Positions 32,012-41,077 of a stretch of DNA of 64,000 nucleotides are shown here, in pieces. Below the pieces are notes generated by a model that was not told the DNA's origin, did no database searches, and worked only from the letters and a program-made list of their open reading frames with translations. A program made the position numbers and the translations under genes. The stretch lies in assembly GCF_015752315.1 (NCBI RefSeq), contig NZ_JADOVJ010000001.1, positions 2,534,501 to 2,598,500 on the forward strand, given 5' to 3'. Origin of the DNA: Nocardioides luteus. GTDB taxonomy: Bacteria; Actinomycetota; Actinomycetes; Propionibacteriales; Nocardioidaceae. How positions within the stretch are numbered: the first letter of the stretch is position 1; the number at the start of each line of letters is the position of its first letter.

Positions 32012-34420
32012 ATGGCCAGCCCCCACCACGAGCCACCGACGATCCCGGGTTTCCGGCATCGCGCGCTGATCGGCGCGGGCGACTCCTCGGAGCTCTTCCT
32101 CTACGAGTGGCAGCAGGAGAAGGTCGACGTCGCCGTGAAGGTCTGGAACGACCGGCTCAGCGCGGAGATCCAAGACGCGCTCGCCCGGGAGACCAAGGAG
32201 GTCGCCGAGCTCGCCGCGCACCCGCACGTGCTGCCGCTGCACGCCGTCGGGGTCAGTGACGACGACCGCTGCTTCGTCGTGATGGACCACCGCGCCGGCG
32301 GCGACCTGGAGGCGCGCAGACGGAGCGAGCGGCTCCCCGTCGCCGAGGCGCTCAGCCTCACGATCAAGGTCGCCGGAGCGCTCGACGTCGCGGCCCGCCA
32401 CGGCATCCTGCACGGCGACGTGAAGCCGGGGAACATCCTGCTGACCAGCGGCGGCGAGCCGCAGCTGGTCGGCTTCGGAAGCCTCTCCTCGGCCGGGCGT
32501 CCCGGCGGCGCCGAGTCGCCCTCGCTGCCGTGGATGGCGCCGGAGATGCTTGCCGAGCCACCCGAGCCGAGCGCCTGGGCGGACATCTGGAGCCTGGCCG
32601 CGACCTGCTACACGCTGCTGGTGGGACGTACGCCGTTCGAGGGGCCGGACGGTTCCGGTGCTCCCGGGGCGCTGGCGGAGCGGATCCGGGGGTCCGACCC
32701 GACGGCCATCGACCGCGACGACGTCCCGGCGTCGTTCGAGGAGGCGCTGCGCAAGGCGATGTTCAAGCGCCGCGCCGGGCGGCACTGGAGCGCCGCCGAC
32801 TTCGCCAAGGCCCTCCAGGCGGTCGAGGAGGAGCTCGGTCTGCCGGTCACGCCGCTCGCCGAGATGCCCGAGCCCGGGGAGGAGCTGCCGGGGCGGGCCT
32901 CGATCGTCGACGCTCCCGAGAGTGTGGACGCACCCGACGTTCCCGACGTTCCTCGGGCGCCCGAGATCTCCGAGGCCCCAGAGGTCGAGTTCGCGCCGGA
33001 CCCGGTTCCCCCGCCGGTGCAGTCGGAGTCGGAGGCGGCCGCGGCGGGAGACACCGCCGAGGTGCCGATCGTCACCGGTCCCGTGATCGACACCGCGCCC
33101 GAGCAGTCCGAGGACGTCCTGGGCCATCGGGTCGACGTCGACCGGGTCGCCCGCCTCCTCGTCTCCGCGCACACCCAGCTGCCGATCTCGGTGGCCGTCC
33201 AGGGGCTGCCCGGGAGCGGCAGGTCGACGTTCCTGCGGAAGGTCCAGGAGCGCATCGAGTGGCTCACCGAGCACGACGACAGCTACGCCGTCCGCACGAG
33301 ACACGTACGCATCGACGCCCGGCAGTACGCCGACGGCGATGTGGCGAGCCGGGTGATCGACCGGGTGCGGAGCGTGGGCAGGACCCAGCCGCCGCCGCTG
33401 GTGGCCAAGCACCAGGCCGCGCAACGGCGGACGGCCGAGCTGCGGGCCGCCCTGGCGGGGCTGCCCGAGGAGGAGACGCAACGCGGCAAGCGCCGGACGC
33501 AGCAGCCGATGACCACCAGCATGGCCCTCGCGGCGATGGACCGGGAGGTCGCGGCCTACGAGGCCGCGCTGCGGGCGGCGCCGCCCGGACCGCCGCCGGG
33601 CCCGCCGGCCGGCGCGCTGGCGGGCGCCGTGGCTGTCCGGACGATCGTCTACGTCGACGACCTGGACCGGTGCGACCCCGCCACGACGGCCGGCGTGCTG
33701 CGGGCCGTCGACGAGCTCGGCGGCCAGGAGGAGGTCGCGGTCGTCGCGGCCGTGGATGCGCAGATGCTGCGGCGATCGCTCGAGGGCCGGGTGGCGGAGC
33801 CTGCTGCGTACCTCTCCCGGGTCTTCGACGTGCCGTTCGCGCTGCGCGCGTTCGCGGGCGACCCCGCGGTGCGGTTCATGCGGTCGCTGATGCGCCAGGC
33901 GGTGCCGTCGTGGCCCTCCGCGCTGGCCACGGGCGCCGGTGACCGGTCCGGCCGCCAGAGTGCGGTCGCGAGCTTCGAGATGACGCCCGGCGAAGCGCTG
34001 TTCACGAGCGAGCTGGCGCGCTTCTGCGCGACGCCCGGAGGCGCCCGGAAGCTGCTCGCGGTCTATCGGCTCGCGCGTACGGCGCCGGCGAAGGTGAGCG
34101 CCGGCCCGGCCGGTCACCACGCCCTCGGGATCCTGATGGCGATCCTGGTCGGCGCCCCGGCCCAGGCAGCCCAGGTGCTCGGGGCCGTCGTCGAGGCGCT
34201 CGCCGCGGGCGAGGACAGCGGCACGTTCCGCACGCTGCTGGAGAAGGTGGCGCGGGAGCACACCGCCGAGTGCGGGCGGGCGACCTGCGGGCCGTGCGCC
34301 GACTGGTCCCGGGTGCTCCGTGCCCACGCCGACCTCGTCCGCGGGCAGCAGGTGCCGCAGGAGATCGGGGCGTACGCCGAATGGGTCGACGAGGTGGCGA
34401 GGTTCAGCTTCCCGGCCTGA
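32012..34420 (+). CDS. Protein kinase fused to KAP-family P-loop NTPase
   Basis: 802 aa. Residues about 12-280: Hanks-type Ser/Thr kinase fold with glycine loop IGAGDSSE, VAVK lysine K43, HGDVKPGN at 134-141, and APE at 176-178; the DFG triplet reads GFG (154-156), so the metal-binding Asp is missing. Residues about 285-360: acidic/proline-rich linker. Residues about 375-780: KAP-type NTPase with Walker A GLPGSGRST (near 397-405), and Walker B plus KAP signature VYVDDLDRCD (546-555); no transmembrane insert is visible between them. A C-x4-C-x2-C cluster (ECGRATCGPC) lies near the C-terminus. ATG 32012 is 8 nt after TATGCT, probably leaderless. Monocistronic. Role unknown; KAP proteins include phage-exclusion PifA and eukaryotic Kidins220. 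Confidence 0.85.
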   Translation: MASPHHEPPTIPGFRHRALIGAGDSSELFLYEWQQEKVDVAVKVWNDRLSAEIQDALARETKEVAELAAHPHVLPLHAVGVSDDDRCFVVMDHRAGGDLEARRRSERLPVAEALSLTIKVAGALDVAARHGILHGDVKPGNILLTSGGEPQLVGFGSLSSAGRPGGAESPSLPWMAPEMLAEPPEPSAWADIWSLAATCYTLLVGRTPFEGPDGSGAPGALAERIRGSDPTAIDRDDVPASFEEALRKAMFKRRAGRHWSAADFAKALQAVEEELGLPVTPLAEMPEPGEELPGRASIVDAPESVDAPDVPDVPRAPEISEAPEVEFAPDPVPPPVQSESEAAAAGDTAEVPIVTGPVIDTAPEQSEDVLGHRVDVDRVARLLVSAHTQLPISVAVQGLPGSGRSTFLRKVQERIEWLTEHDDSYAVRTRHVRIDARQYADGDVASRVIDRVRSVGRTQPPPLVAKHQAAQRRTAELRAALAGLPEEETQRGKRRTQQPMTTSMALAAMDREVAAYEAALRAAPPGPPPGPPAGALAGAVAVRTIVYVDDLDRCDPATTAGVLRAVDELGGQEEVAVVAAVDAQMLRRSLEGRVAEPAAYLSRVFDVPFALRAFAGDPAVRFMRSLMRQAVPSWPSALATGAGDRSGRQSAVASFEMTPGEALFTSELARFCATPGGARKLLAVYRLARTAPAKVSAGPAGHHALGILMAILVGAPAQAAQVLGAVVEALAAGEDSGTFRTLLEKVAREHTAECGRATCGPCADWSRVLRAHADLVRGQQVPQEIGAYAEWVDEVARFSFPA

Positions 34421-34465
34421 CCCCTTCCGCGCCGAACCCCTTCCAGGCTGTGCCTTTTCAAGAAC

Positions 34466-34479
34466 TGAAACACGTTCTA
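34466..34479 (+). promoter_or_regulatory. KstR-type operator 6
   Basis: tgaAACacGTTctA; its end overlaps TACTCT (34478-34483), which is 7 nt before the SDR start codon. Confidence 0.83.
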
Positions 34480-34490
34480 CTCTAGGCGCC

Positions 34491-35285
34491 ATGACTGGAC
34501 TCCTGGATGGCAAGGTCGTCGTGCTCTCGGGGGTCGGCCCCGGCCTCGGACGCTCGCTCGGCGAGCAGGCCGCGCTGATGGGCGCCGACCTCGTGCTCGC
34601 CAGCCGCACCGAGAAGCGGCTGCAGAAGATGGCCGGCGTCATCGAGGAGCACGGACGGCGTGCCCTGGTGGTGCCGACTGACATCACCGACGAGGACGCC
34701 CGCCGACACCTGGTCGACGCCGCGCTGGAGGAGTTCGGCCGTGTCGACGTGCTCCTCAACAACGCCTTCGGCATCCCGCCGATGGACCCGCTGACCCAGA
34801 TCCCGCTGGACGCGCTCCGGCTGGCCCAGGAGTCCAACGTGTACGCCCCGCTGCGGCTCTCGGCGCTCTTCGCCGACGCGCTCGCGGCCACCCCCGACAA
34901 GCCCGGCGGCGCGATCGTGATGATCAACTCGGCGGTGCTCTACCAGAGCCAGCCGGAGTTCGCGGGCTACAAGCTCTCCAAGGGAGCCCTCGCACACCTC
35001 GCCTCGTCGCTGGCCACCGAGCTCGGCCCGCGCGGCATCCGGGTCAACTCCGTCGCGCCCTCCTACATCTACGAGGACGTCAACAAGGCCTACTTCGACT
35101 GGATGGCCTCGGAGTCGGGACGCACCCACGAGGAGGTGTACGCCGAGAAGGCCGCCCCCACCGACCTGAAGCGGCTCGCCACCCCCGAGGAGGTCGCCCG
35201 CGCAGCGCTGTTCCTGGGCAGCGACCTGGCCTCCGCGGTCACCGGAACCGTGCTCAACGTCGACTGCGGGGAGTTCCATGACTGA
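34491..35285 (+). CDS. SDR oxidoreductase, Rv3530c-like
   Basis: 264 aa from ATG 34491 (probably leaderless). Classical SDR: VVVLSGVGPGLGRSLGEQ, NNAFG, Ser in MINSAVLYQSQPEFAGYKLSK with Y-x3-K, LGPRGIRVNSVAPSYIY and the C-terminal GTVLNVDCGEF. Followed, with 8-bp overlap, by a sulfotransferase-family gene: the same pair as Rv3530c-Rv3529c in the KstR-controlled cholesterol region of M. tuberculosis. Probably oxidises or reduces a steroid hydroxyl/keto group; exact step unknown. Confidence 0.82.
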   Translation: MTGLLDGKVVVLSGVGPGLGRSLGEQAALMGADLVLASRTEKRLQKMAGVIEEHGRRALVVPTDITDEDARRHLVDAALEEFGRVDVLLNNAFGIPPMDPLTQIPLDALRLAQESNVYAPLRLSALFADALAATPDKPGGAIVMINSAVLYQSQPEFAGYKLSKGALAHLASSLATELGPRGIRVNSVAPSYIYEDVNKAYFDWMASESGRTHEEVYAEKAAPTDLKRLATPEEVARAALFLGSDLASAVTGTVLNVDCGEFHD

Positions 35286-36447
35286 GACGCGCCCGAACGA
35301 GACCGCACCGCGCGAGCGGGCGGACGTCGGGACGTACGAGGACATCTGCGCCGCCGCCACCCGCACCACCGGGCTGAGCGACTTCGGCGGGACCGACCAC
35401 GAGGAGGGGCTGCGGCTGCTCGTCGAGGACCTCGCCTCGCCCGAGGCCGGTCTGACCCCGGTCGGCAACTACTTCCACCGCGCCCAGGTGAAGTCCGCCC
35501 TCGTCGGCCGGCTGATGACGCAGGCCCGGCTCGCGGAGTTCCCCCAGCACCAGGACGTACGCATCGAGCGGCCGATCTTCGTCACCGGGCTCGTCCGCAC
35601 CGGCACCACCGCCCTGCACCGGCTCCTGGCCGCCGACCCCGCCCACCAGGGCCTCGAGACCTGGCTGACCGAGTTCCCCCAGCCGCGGCCGCCGCGGGAG
35701 ACCTGGGAGGACGACCCGGTCTTCGACGCGCTGCAGAACGCCTACCGGCAGCACCATGTCACCAACCCCGAGTTCATGGGGATCCACTACATGGACGCCA
35801 CCAGCGTCGAGGAGTGCTGGCGGGTGCTGCGGCAGAGCGGCAAGTCGATCTCGTTCGAGTCGCTGGCCAACGTCCCGCGCTACTCCGCCTGGCTGGCGAA
35901 GCAGCACTGGCGCGACGCGTACGAGCTCCACCGCCGGAGCCTGCAGCTCATCGGGCTCAACGACACCGACAAGCGGTGGGTGCTCAAGAACCCCTCGCAC
36001 CTGGTCGCGCTCGACGCGCTGATGGAGGTCTACCCCGACGCGCTCGTCGTCGTCACCCACCGGGACCCGGTCGTCTCGGTCGCCTCCGGCTGCTCGCTGT
36101 CCGCGGAGGCGACCGCGGGGATGTCGACCACGTTCGTGGGGGAGACCATCGGGGCGACCCAGCTCGAGATGCTCTCCCGCTCGTGGCGCTCGTTCGGGGA
36201 GGCCCGTCGGCGCTATGACCAGGCGCAGTTCCTCGACGTCGACTACCGCGGGTTCGTGCAGGACCCGGTCGGCACGGTCGAGGGCATCTACAGCCACTTC
36301 GACATCCCGTGGAGCGACGCCGCCCGGGCCGAGGTCTCCCGCATCGACGCCGAGTCCCGGAGCGGGAGCGCGCGGCCCAGGCACGACTACAGCCTGGCCG
36401 ACTACGGGTTGACGGAGGACGAGGTTCGCCAGGCGTTCACCTCCTGA
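35278..36447 (+). CDS. Sulfotransferase-family protein, Rv3529c-like
   Basis: 389 aa. PAPS-type phosphate-binding loop PIFVTGLVRTGTTALHRLLAAD around residues 99-120, and 3'-phosphate segment VVVTHRDPVVSVASGCSL. Bacterial Stf-like fold. Function of Rv3529c is not established; sulfonation of a sterol or lipid is possible, or the domain may bind nucleotide only. Overlaps the SDR by 8 bp and shares operator 6. No strong terminator follows. Confidence 0.8.
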   Translation: MTETRPNETAPRERADVGTYEDICAAATRTTGLSDFGGTDHEEGLRLLVEDLASPEAGLTPVGNYFHRAQVKSALVGRLMTQARLAEFPQHQDVRIERPIFVTGLVRTGTTALHRLLAADPAHQGLETWLTEFPQPRPPRETWEDDPVFDALQNAYRQHHVTNPEFMGIHYMDATSVEECWRVLRQSGKSISFESLANVPRYSAWLAKQHWRDAYELHRRSLQLIGLNDTDKRWVLKNPSHLVALDALMEVYPDALVVVTHRDPVVSVASGCSLSAEATAGMSTTFVGETIGATQLEMLSRSWRSFGEARRRYDQAQFLDVDYRGFVQDPVGTVEGIYSHFDIPWSDAARAEVSRIDAESRSGSARPRHDYSLADYGLTEDEVRQAFTS

Positions 36448-36549
36448 TCCGGCGAGCGCTCGCCGTGGCGGACCGGATGTGCTCTACCGTTCGGCGCGAG
36501 CTCAGCGCGTGCGGGCTCATGAAGCTGCCCAACTCACGGGAGTCGTGCG

Positions 36550-38160
36550 ATGAGTCACGCCACTGCTGTCCTGGCCTCCGAGTCGACGGACGCGCCTGCC
36601 AGGCCCTCGGCCCGGCTCGTCGCCGTACTGGCCCTGCTGGCCGCGTTCGCCGCCTCGATGAGCCTCTACTTCGCCACCACGCACGCGCTGTCCTACCACG
36701 CACGTGACGAGGGACCGAACGCCTCGTACGCCATCTCCCTGCACGCCGGCGACCTGCCCACGATCGACTCGCCGGTGGCGCTCGACCGGGACCGCTTCCC
36801 GCAGATCGCCCGAGGCGCGAACCGGGAGGAATTGGACCGGCACCGGATGATCTGGACCGCCAACCATCCGCCGCTCTACTACCTCCTCGGGGTGCCGTGG
36901 GTCGCTCTCGCCGACGCGCTCGACAATCCGCAGGTGCTGATCACCGGGATGCGGGTGATGAGCGCGCTGGCGTACGGGGCGTTGGTGTTCCTGGTCGGTC
37001 TGATCGCCTTCGAGGTCACCCCTCGGCGTCCTGCGGCGGCGATGCTCGCCACGGCGATCACCGCCTCGCCCGCGGTGCTGGCGGTCGCGGCGGGGTTCAT
37101 CATGAACGACAGCGTCGCGGTGGCGGCCTCGTCGCTGACCGTGCTCGCGACCCTGCGCATCCTGCGGCTCGGCGTGACGCGGAACCGGATGATCGTGATG
37201 GCGGTCGCCGGCACGCTGGCCGCCGCGACGAAGGCGCCCGGCGTGATCACCGTGATCATGTGCGGTGCCGCGCTCGGGGTGACGCTGCTGCTCCGCGACC
37301 GCACCTGGAAGGGCTTCCTCCGGGCGACCTGGCTGACCGCGATCGCGACCGGGGTGCCGGGCCTGGCGATCGGCTGGTTCTACGTACGCAACATCGTGCT
37401 CTACGGCGACCCGACCGCGAGCTCTGCGCTCCTGGAGCGCTACCAGCGGGTGCAGGTGGACACCTGGTTCGAGGTGATGACCGCGCCACGGTTCTGGCAC
37501 GGCTGGTACGACCACCTGTGGGTGCCCCTCCCGCTGCGCGGCACCGGTCTGCACTGGGTCATCGACACGATCACGCTCGTCGCGCTGCTCGGGCTGGCGC
37601 TCGGTGTCGTGGCGCGGCTGCGCGACCACGGCCGGGAGCACGGCCTCGTCGTCGGCGCGCCCCGGACCCCGTCGGTGGCGACCGTGGGTCTGCTCGTGCT
37701 GATCGCGCACGCGTTCGTGATCATCGTCAACCTCGCCCAGTTCCGCTCCGGAGGCGGCAATCCGCACGAGCGCTACCTGATGACGATCATGCCGCTGGTG
37801 GCCATCGTGCTCTCGGTCGGCCTCCTGGCCATCGTCGACGCGGTCCCGTGGGGCGAGGTCCGCCGGCGCGAGGAGATCGCCGCCGCGATCGTCTCCGCGT
37901 TCCTGCTGGGGATGGCCGCCGCCACCTTCGCCGTCTCGGTGCGCACGCAGATCCGCGTGGGCGCGGATGTCATGCTCCCGGAGCTCCGGCTGGTGCCGTA
38001 CGCCGTCCTTGTCGCCGGCGGACTCTGCGCACTCGCCGCGGTGGCACTCCCGCTCGTCTGGCGGCCACGTGCGGACGGCGGCGTGGGTGTCGAGCCGCTT
38101 CGTGGGTTCTCCGGCCCGGGCTTCGCCGATGTGGAGGGGACCCTGCGGGCTCCTCTCTAG
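36550..38160 (+). CDS. GT-C-like polytopic membrane glycosyltransferase (paralogue 1)
   Basis: 536 aa, about 11-13 hydrophobic helices. After the first helix comes ARDEGPNASYA, whose D-E pair is typical of the first periplasmic loop of GT-C enzymes, then IDSPVALDRDRFPQ and TANHPPLYYLLGVPWVALADAL. Later IGWFYVRNIVLYGDPTASSALLERYQ and HERYLMTIMPLVAIV. These signatures are repeated in the genes at 42396 and 45419. Such enzymes use polyprenyl-phosphate sugars to decorate envelope glycans or proteins; donor and acceptor unknown (the family could also be filed under DUF2142). Confidence 0.75.
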   Translation: MSHATAVLASESTDAPARPSARLVAVLALLAAFAASMSLYFATTHALSYHARDEGPNASYAISLHAGDLPTIDSPVALDRDRFPQIARGANREELDRHRMIWTANHPPLYYLLGVPWVALADALDNPQVLITGMRVMSALAYGALVFLVGLIAFEVTPRRPAAAMLATAITASPAVLAVAAGFIMNDSVAVAASSLTVLATLRILRLGVTRNRMIVMAVAGTLAAATKAPGVITVIMCGAALGVTLLLRDRTWKGFLRATWLTAIATGVPGLAIGWFYVRNIVLYGDPTASSALLERYQRVQVDTWFEVMTAPRFWHGWYDHLWVPLPLRGTGLHWVIDTITLVALLGLALGVVARLRDHGREHGLVVGAPRTPSVATVGLLVLIAHAFVIIVNLAQFRSGGGNPHERYLMTIMPLVAIVLSVGLLAIVDAVPWGEVRRREEIAAAIVSAFLLGMAAATFAVSVRTQIRVGADVMLPELRLVPYAVLVAGGLCALAAVALPLVWRPRADGGVGVEPLRGFSGPGFADVEGTLRAPL

Positions 38161-38226
38161 CGCCGCGCCCGAGACAGGTAGCGCACTACTCGCTCTCCGG
38201 GGCGCGGGGCGCGGTTGGGTGACTGC

Positions 38227-38655
38227 ATGATCACCCACGCCATCCCGAGCTCCCACCGCACGGCATCGACGGTCTGGAGCAGGATCGCCGCGGTGCTGTC
38301 CGGTCTGCTCAGCGTCGGCTTCGGCATCCCGGCCGCCTATGGCACCTACCACTTCGCGACCCACGACGGCGAGGTGTGGATGTTCATGGGCTTCCCGACG
38401 TACGGCGACGGCCCGTTCGTCGACGTCGGTATCCCGACGACCGTGCTGCTGCTGGCCGGGTTCACCGCGGTGTGCCTGGCCGAGGCCGTGGTCGGCGCTC
38501 TGCTGTGGACGCGTCCGCGCCTCGGCGGGTGGCTCTCGATCGCCCTGCTCCCGTTCGAGCTCGCCTACTGGTGGGGCTTCGCGTTGCCGTTCGGGCCGAT
38601 CGTGGGGCTGGCTCGGACGGTGGCGGTGGGCATGGTGCTTCGTCGGCGGGACTAG
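38227..38655 (+). CDS. Small membrane protein, unknown
   Basis: 142 aa from ATG 38227. Four hydrophobic helices ([91 protein letters not shown]) with a periplasmic-looking [20 protein letters not shown] loop. No family recognised. Sits between the GT-C-like gene and uvrB. Confidence 0.65.
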   Translation: MITHAIPSSHRTASTVWSRIAAVLSGLLSVGFGIPAAYGTYHFATHDGEVWMFMGFPTYGDGPFVDVGIPTTVLLLAGFTAVCLAEAVVGALLWTRPRLGGWLSIALLPFELAYWWGFALPFGPIVGLARTVAVGMVLRRRD

Positions 38656-38720
38656 TCCGAGCGTTGGCGTGGATGTCGAGGGCACCAAGACTGTCGGTGG
38701 TCCCGAGTAGCCTGGACGTC

Positions 38721-40847
38721 ATGCGTCCTGTCACCGATCTCGAGCGTCGTGTCGCCCCGTTCAAGGTGGTCTCCGACTACCAGCCCTCGGGCGACCAACC
38801 GGCAGCGATCGCGGAGATCACCAAGCGGATCCAGGACGGCGTCAAGGACGTCGTCCTCCTCGGTGCCACAGGAACCGGTAAGACGGCGACGGTGGCCTGG
38901 ACCGCCGAGCAGCTGCAGCGTCCGATGCTGGTGCTGCAGCCCAACAAGACCCTCGCGGCGCAGTTCGCCAACGAGCTGCGCCAGCTGTTCCCGGACAACG
39001 CGGTCGAATACTTCGTCTCCTACTACGACTACTACCAGCCGGAGGCGTACGTCCCTCAGACCGACACCTACATCGAGAAGGACTCCTCGATCAACGAGGA
39101 GGTCGAGCGGCTGCGCCACTCCGCCACCAACTCCCTGCTGACCAGGCGCGACGTGATCGTGGTGAGCACCGTGTCGTGCATCTACGGCCTTGGCACCCCG
39201 CAGGAGTACGTCGACCGGATGATCCGGCTGCGGGTGGGGGAGGAGCACGACCGCGACTCGATCCTGCGGCGTCTGGTGGAGATCCAATACACGCGCAACG
39301 ACCTCTCCTTCACCCGCGGCACCTTCCGGGTGCGCGGCGACACCCTGGAGATCTTCCCGGTCTACGAGGAGCACGCCGTCCGGATCGAGTTCTTCGGTGA
39401 CGAGATCGAGCGACTGATGACGCTGCACGCGGTCACCGGCGAAGTGCTCACCGAGGACCAGGAGCTCTACGTCTTCCCGGCGACCCACTACGTCGCCGGT
39501 CCCGAGCGCATGGAGCGCGCGATCAACGGCATCGAGGCCGAGCTCGACCAGCAGCTGAGCACCTTCGAGAAGCAGGGCAAGATGCTCGAGGCGCAGCGGC
39601 TGCGGATGCGTACGACCTACGACATCGAAATGATGCGCCAGGTCGGATCGTGCTCCGGGATCGAGAACTACTCGATGCACATCGACGGCCGTGAGCGTGG
39701 CTCGGCGCCCAACTGTCTGCTCGACTACTTCCCGGAGGACTTCGTCCTCGTCGTCGACGAGTCCCACGTCGCGGTCCCGCAGGTCGGCGGGATGTACGAG
39801 GGCGACATGTCCCGCAAGCGCAACCTGGTCGAGCACGGCTTCCGGCTGCCCAGCGCCCAGGACAACCGGCCGCTGAAGTGGGAGGAGTTCCTGGAGCGGA
39901 TCGGCCAGACCATCTACCTCTCCGCGACTCCGGGCGACTACGAGCTCGACAAGGTCGGTGGCGACACCGTCGAGCAGATCATCCGGCCGACCGGGCTGAT
40001 CGACCCCGAGGTGATCATCAAGCCGACCAAGGGCCAGATCGACGATCTGATCGGCGAGATCAACGACCGGGTCGCGAAGAACGAGCGCGTCCTGGTCACC
40101 ACGCTCACCAAGAAGATGTCCGAGGACCTCACCGACTACCTGCTCGACGCCGGGATCCGGACCAGGTATCTCCACTCCGAGGTCGACACCCTCAAGCGGA
40201 TCGAGCTCCTCCGCGACCTGCGGCTGGGCGAGTACGACGTCCTGGTCGGCATCAACCTGCTCCGTGAGGGTCTCGACCTCCCGGAGGTGTCGCTGGTCTC
40301 GATCCTCGACGCCGACAAGGAGGGCTTCCTGCGCTCGGACAAGTCGCTGATCCAGACGATCGGCCGAGCGGCCCGAAACGTCTCCGGTCAGGTGCACATG
40401 TACGCCGACAAGATCACCCCCTCGATGGAGTCGGCGATCGAGGAGACCAACCGCCGGCGCGCGATCCAGATGGCCTACAACGAGGCCAACGGCATCGACC
40501 CGCAGCCGCTGCGCAAGAAGATCGCCGACATCACCGACATGCTCGCCCGCGAGGACGAGTCCACCCAGGAGCTGCTCAACACCTGGGCCGGCACTGAGGC
40601 CAAGGGCCGCGCGGGCAAGACGTCCGCCAAGGCGCCCACCCCGATGCTCGGCGACGCCGCCCGCGAGGCCCGCGAGCGCGGCCTCGTCGGCCTCCCTTCC
40701 TCCGACCTGGCCCAGCTCATCGGCGACCTCACCGACCAGATGAAGGGCGCCGCCGCCGAGCTCCAGTTCGAGGTCGCCGCCCGGCTGCGTGACGAGATCT
40801 CCGAGCTCAAGAAGGAGCTCAGGCAGATGATGGAGGCGACCAAGTGA
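38721..40847 (+). CDS. uvrB: Excinuclease ABC subunit B
   Basis: 708 aa, full length. Helicase motif I GATGTGKT (48-55), beta-hairpin [75 protein letters not shown], and the C-terminal UVR motif ([22 protein letters not shown]). Loads UvrC at DNA lesions in nucleotide-excision repair. ATG 38721 is 7 nt after TAGCCT with no ribosome site, so probably leaderless. Housekeeping gene, expected on the chromosome. Confidence 0.97.
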   Translation: MRPVTDLERRVAPFKVVSDYQPSGDQPAAIAEITKRIQDGVKDVVLLGATGTGKTATVAWTAEQLQRPMLVLQPNKTLAAQFANELRQLFPDNAVEYFVSYYDYYQPEAYVPQTDTYIEKDSSINEEVERLRHSATNSLLTRRDVIVVSTVSCIYGLGTPQEYVDRMIRLRVGEEHDRDSILRRLVEIQYTRNDLSFTRGTFRVRGDTLEIFPVYEEHAVRIEFFGDEIERLMTLHAVTGEVLTEDQELYVFPATHYVAGPERMERAINGIEAELDQQLSTFEKQGKMLEAQRLRMRTTYDIEMMRQVGSCSGIENYSMHIDGRERGSAPNCLLDYFPEDFVLVVDESHVAVPQVGGMYEGDMSRKRNLVEHGFRLPSAQDNRPLKWEEFLERIGQTIYLSATPGDYELDKVGGDTVEQIIRPTGLIDPEVIIKPTKGQIDDLIGEINDRVAKNERVLVTTLTKKMSEDLTDYLLDAGIRTRYLHSEVDTLKRIELLRDLRLGEYDVLVGINLLREGLDLPEVSLVSILDADKEGFLRSDKSLIQTIGRAARNVSGQVHMYADKITPSMESAIEETNRRRAIQMAYNEANGIDPQPLRKKIADITDMLAREDESTQELLNTWAGTEAKGRAGKTSAKAPTPMLGDAAREARERGLVGLPSSDLAQLIGDLTDQMKGAAAELQFEVAARLRDEISELKKELRQMMEATK

Positions 40848-40850
40848 GGA

Positions 40851-40893
40851 GGGAGACCGCTCGACCGAGGAACGAGGTCGAAAGCGGTCTCCC
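40851..40893 (+). terminator. Hairpin terminator after uvrB
   Basis: 11-bp arms 40851-40861 and 40883-40893 (GGGAGACCGCT/AGCGGTCTCCC), extended inward by CGACC/GGTCG (40862-40866 and 40876-40880) after a 2-nt bulge. Starts 4 nt after the uvrB stop; no T tract. Confidence 0.75.
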
Positions 40894-40957
40894 GAGGAGC
40901 GCGGGAGCAAGGCGCGAGCGAAGCGAGTGCCAAGCCACTAAGTAAAGAGGCTTCCCT

Positions 40958-41077
40958 GCTGGTCGAGCCGCGAGCGCCAGCGAGCGTGTCGAAACCAACA
41001 CAGTCCTATCGAGCGCCGACGTGAACTGTGTTGGTCTCGACACGCCTCCGCCTAGCGGCTCCGGCGGCTCGACCAGC
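40958..41077. repeat. Long imperfect inverted repeat of GGTCGAGCCG type
   Basis: 120 bp. Outer arms GCTGGTCGAGCCG (40958-40970) and CGGCTCGACCAGC (41065-41077). Inner arms 40985-41003 and 41026-41044 (CGTGTCGA plus ACCAACACAG and their inverse, one mismatch). The intervening GAGCG/CGAGC-rich segments look like a REP-type intergenic element. The right arm contains the last codons and stop of the MGT gene. Confidence 0.75.

Noticed and set aside
36450..36465. 16-bp perfect palindrome after the sulfotransferase gene as terminator or operator
   Set aside because: It has no loop and no T tract, and such GC palindromes are expected by chance at this base composition.
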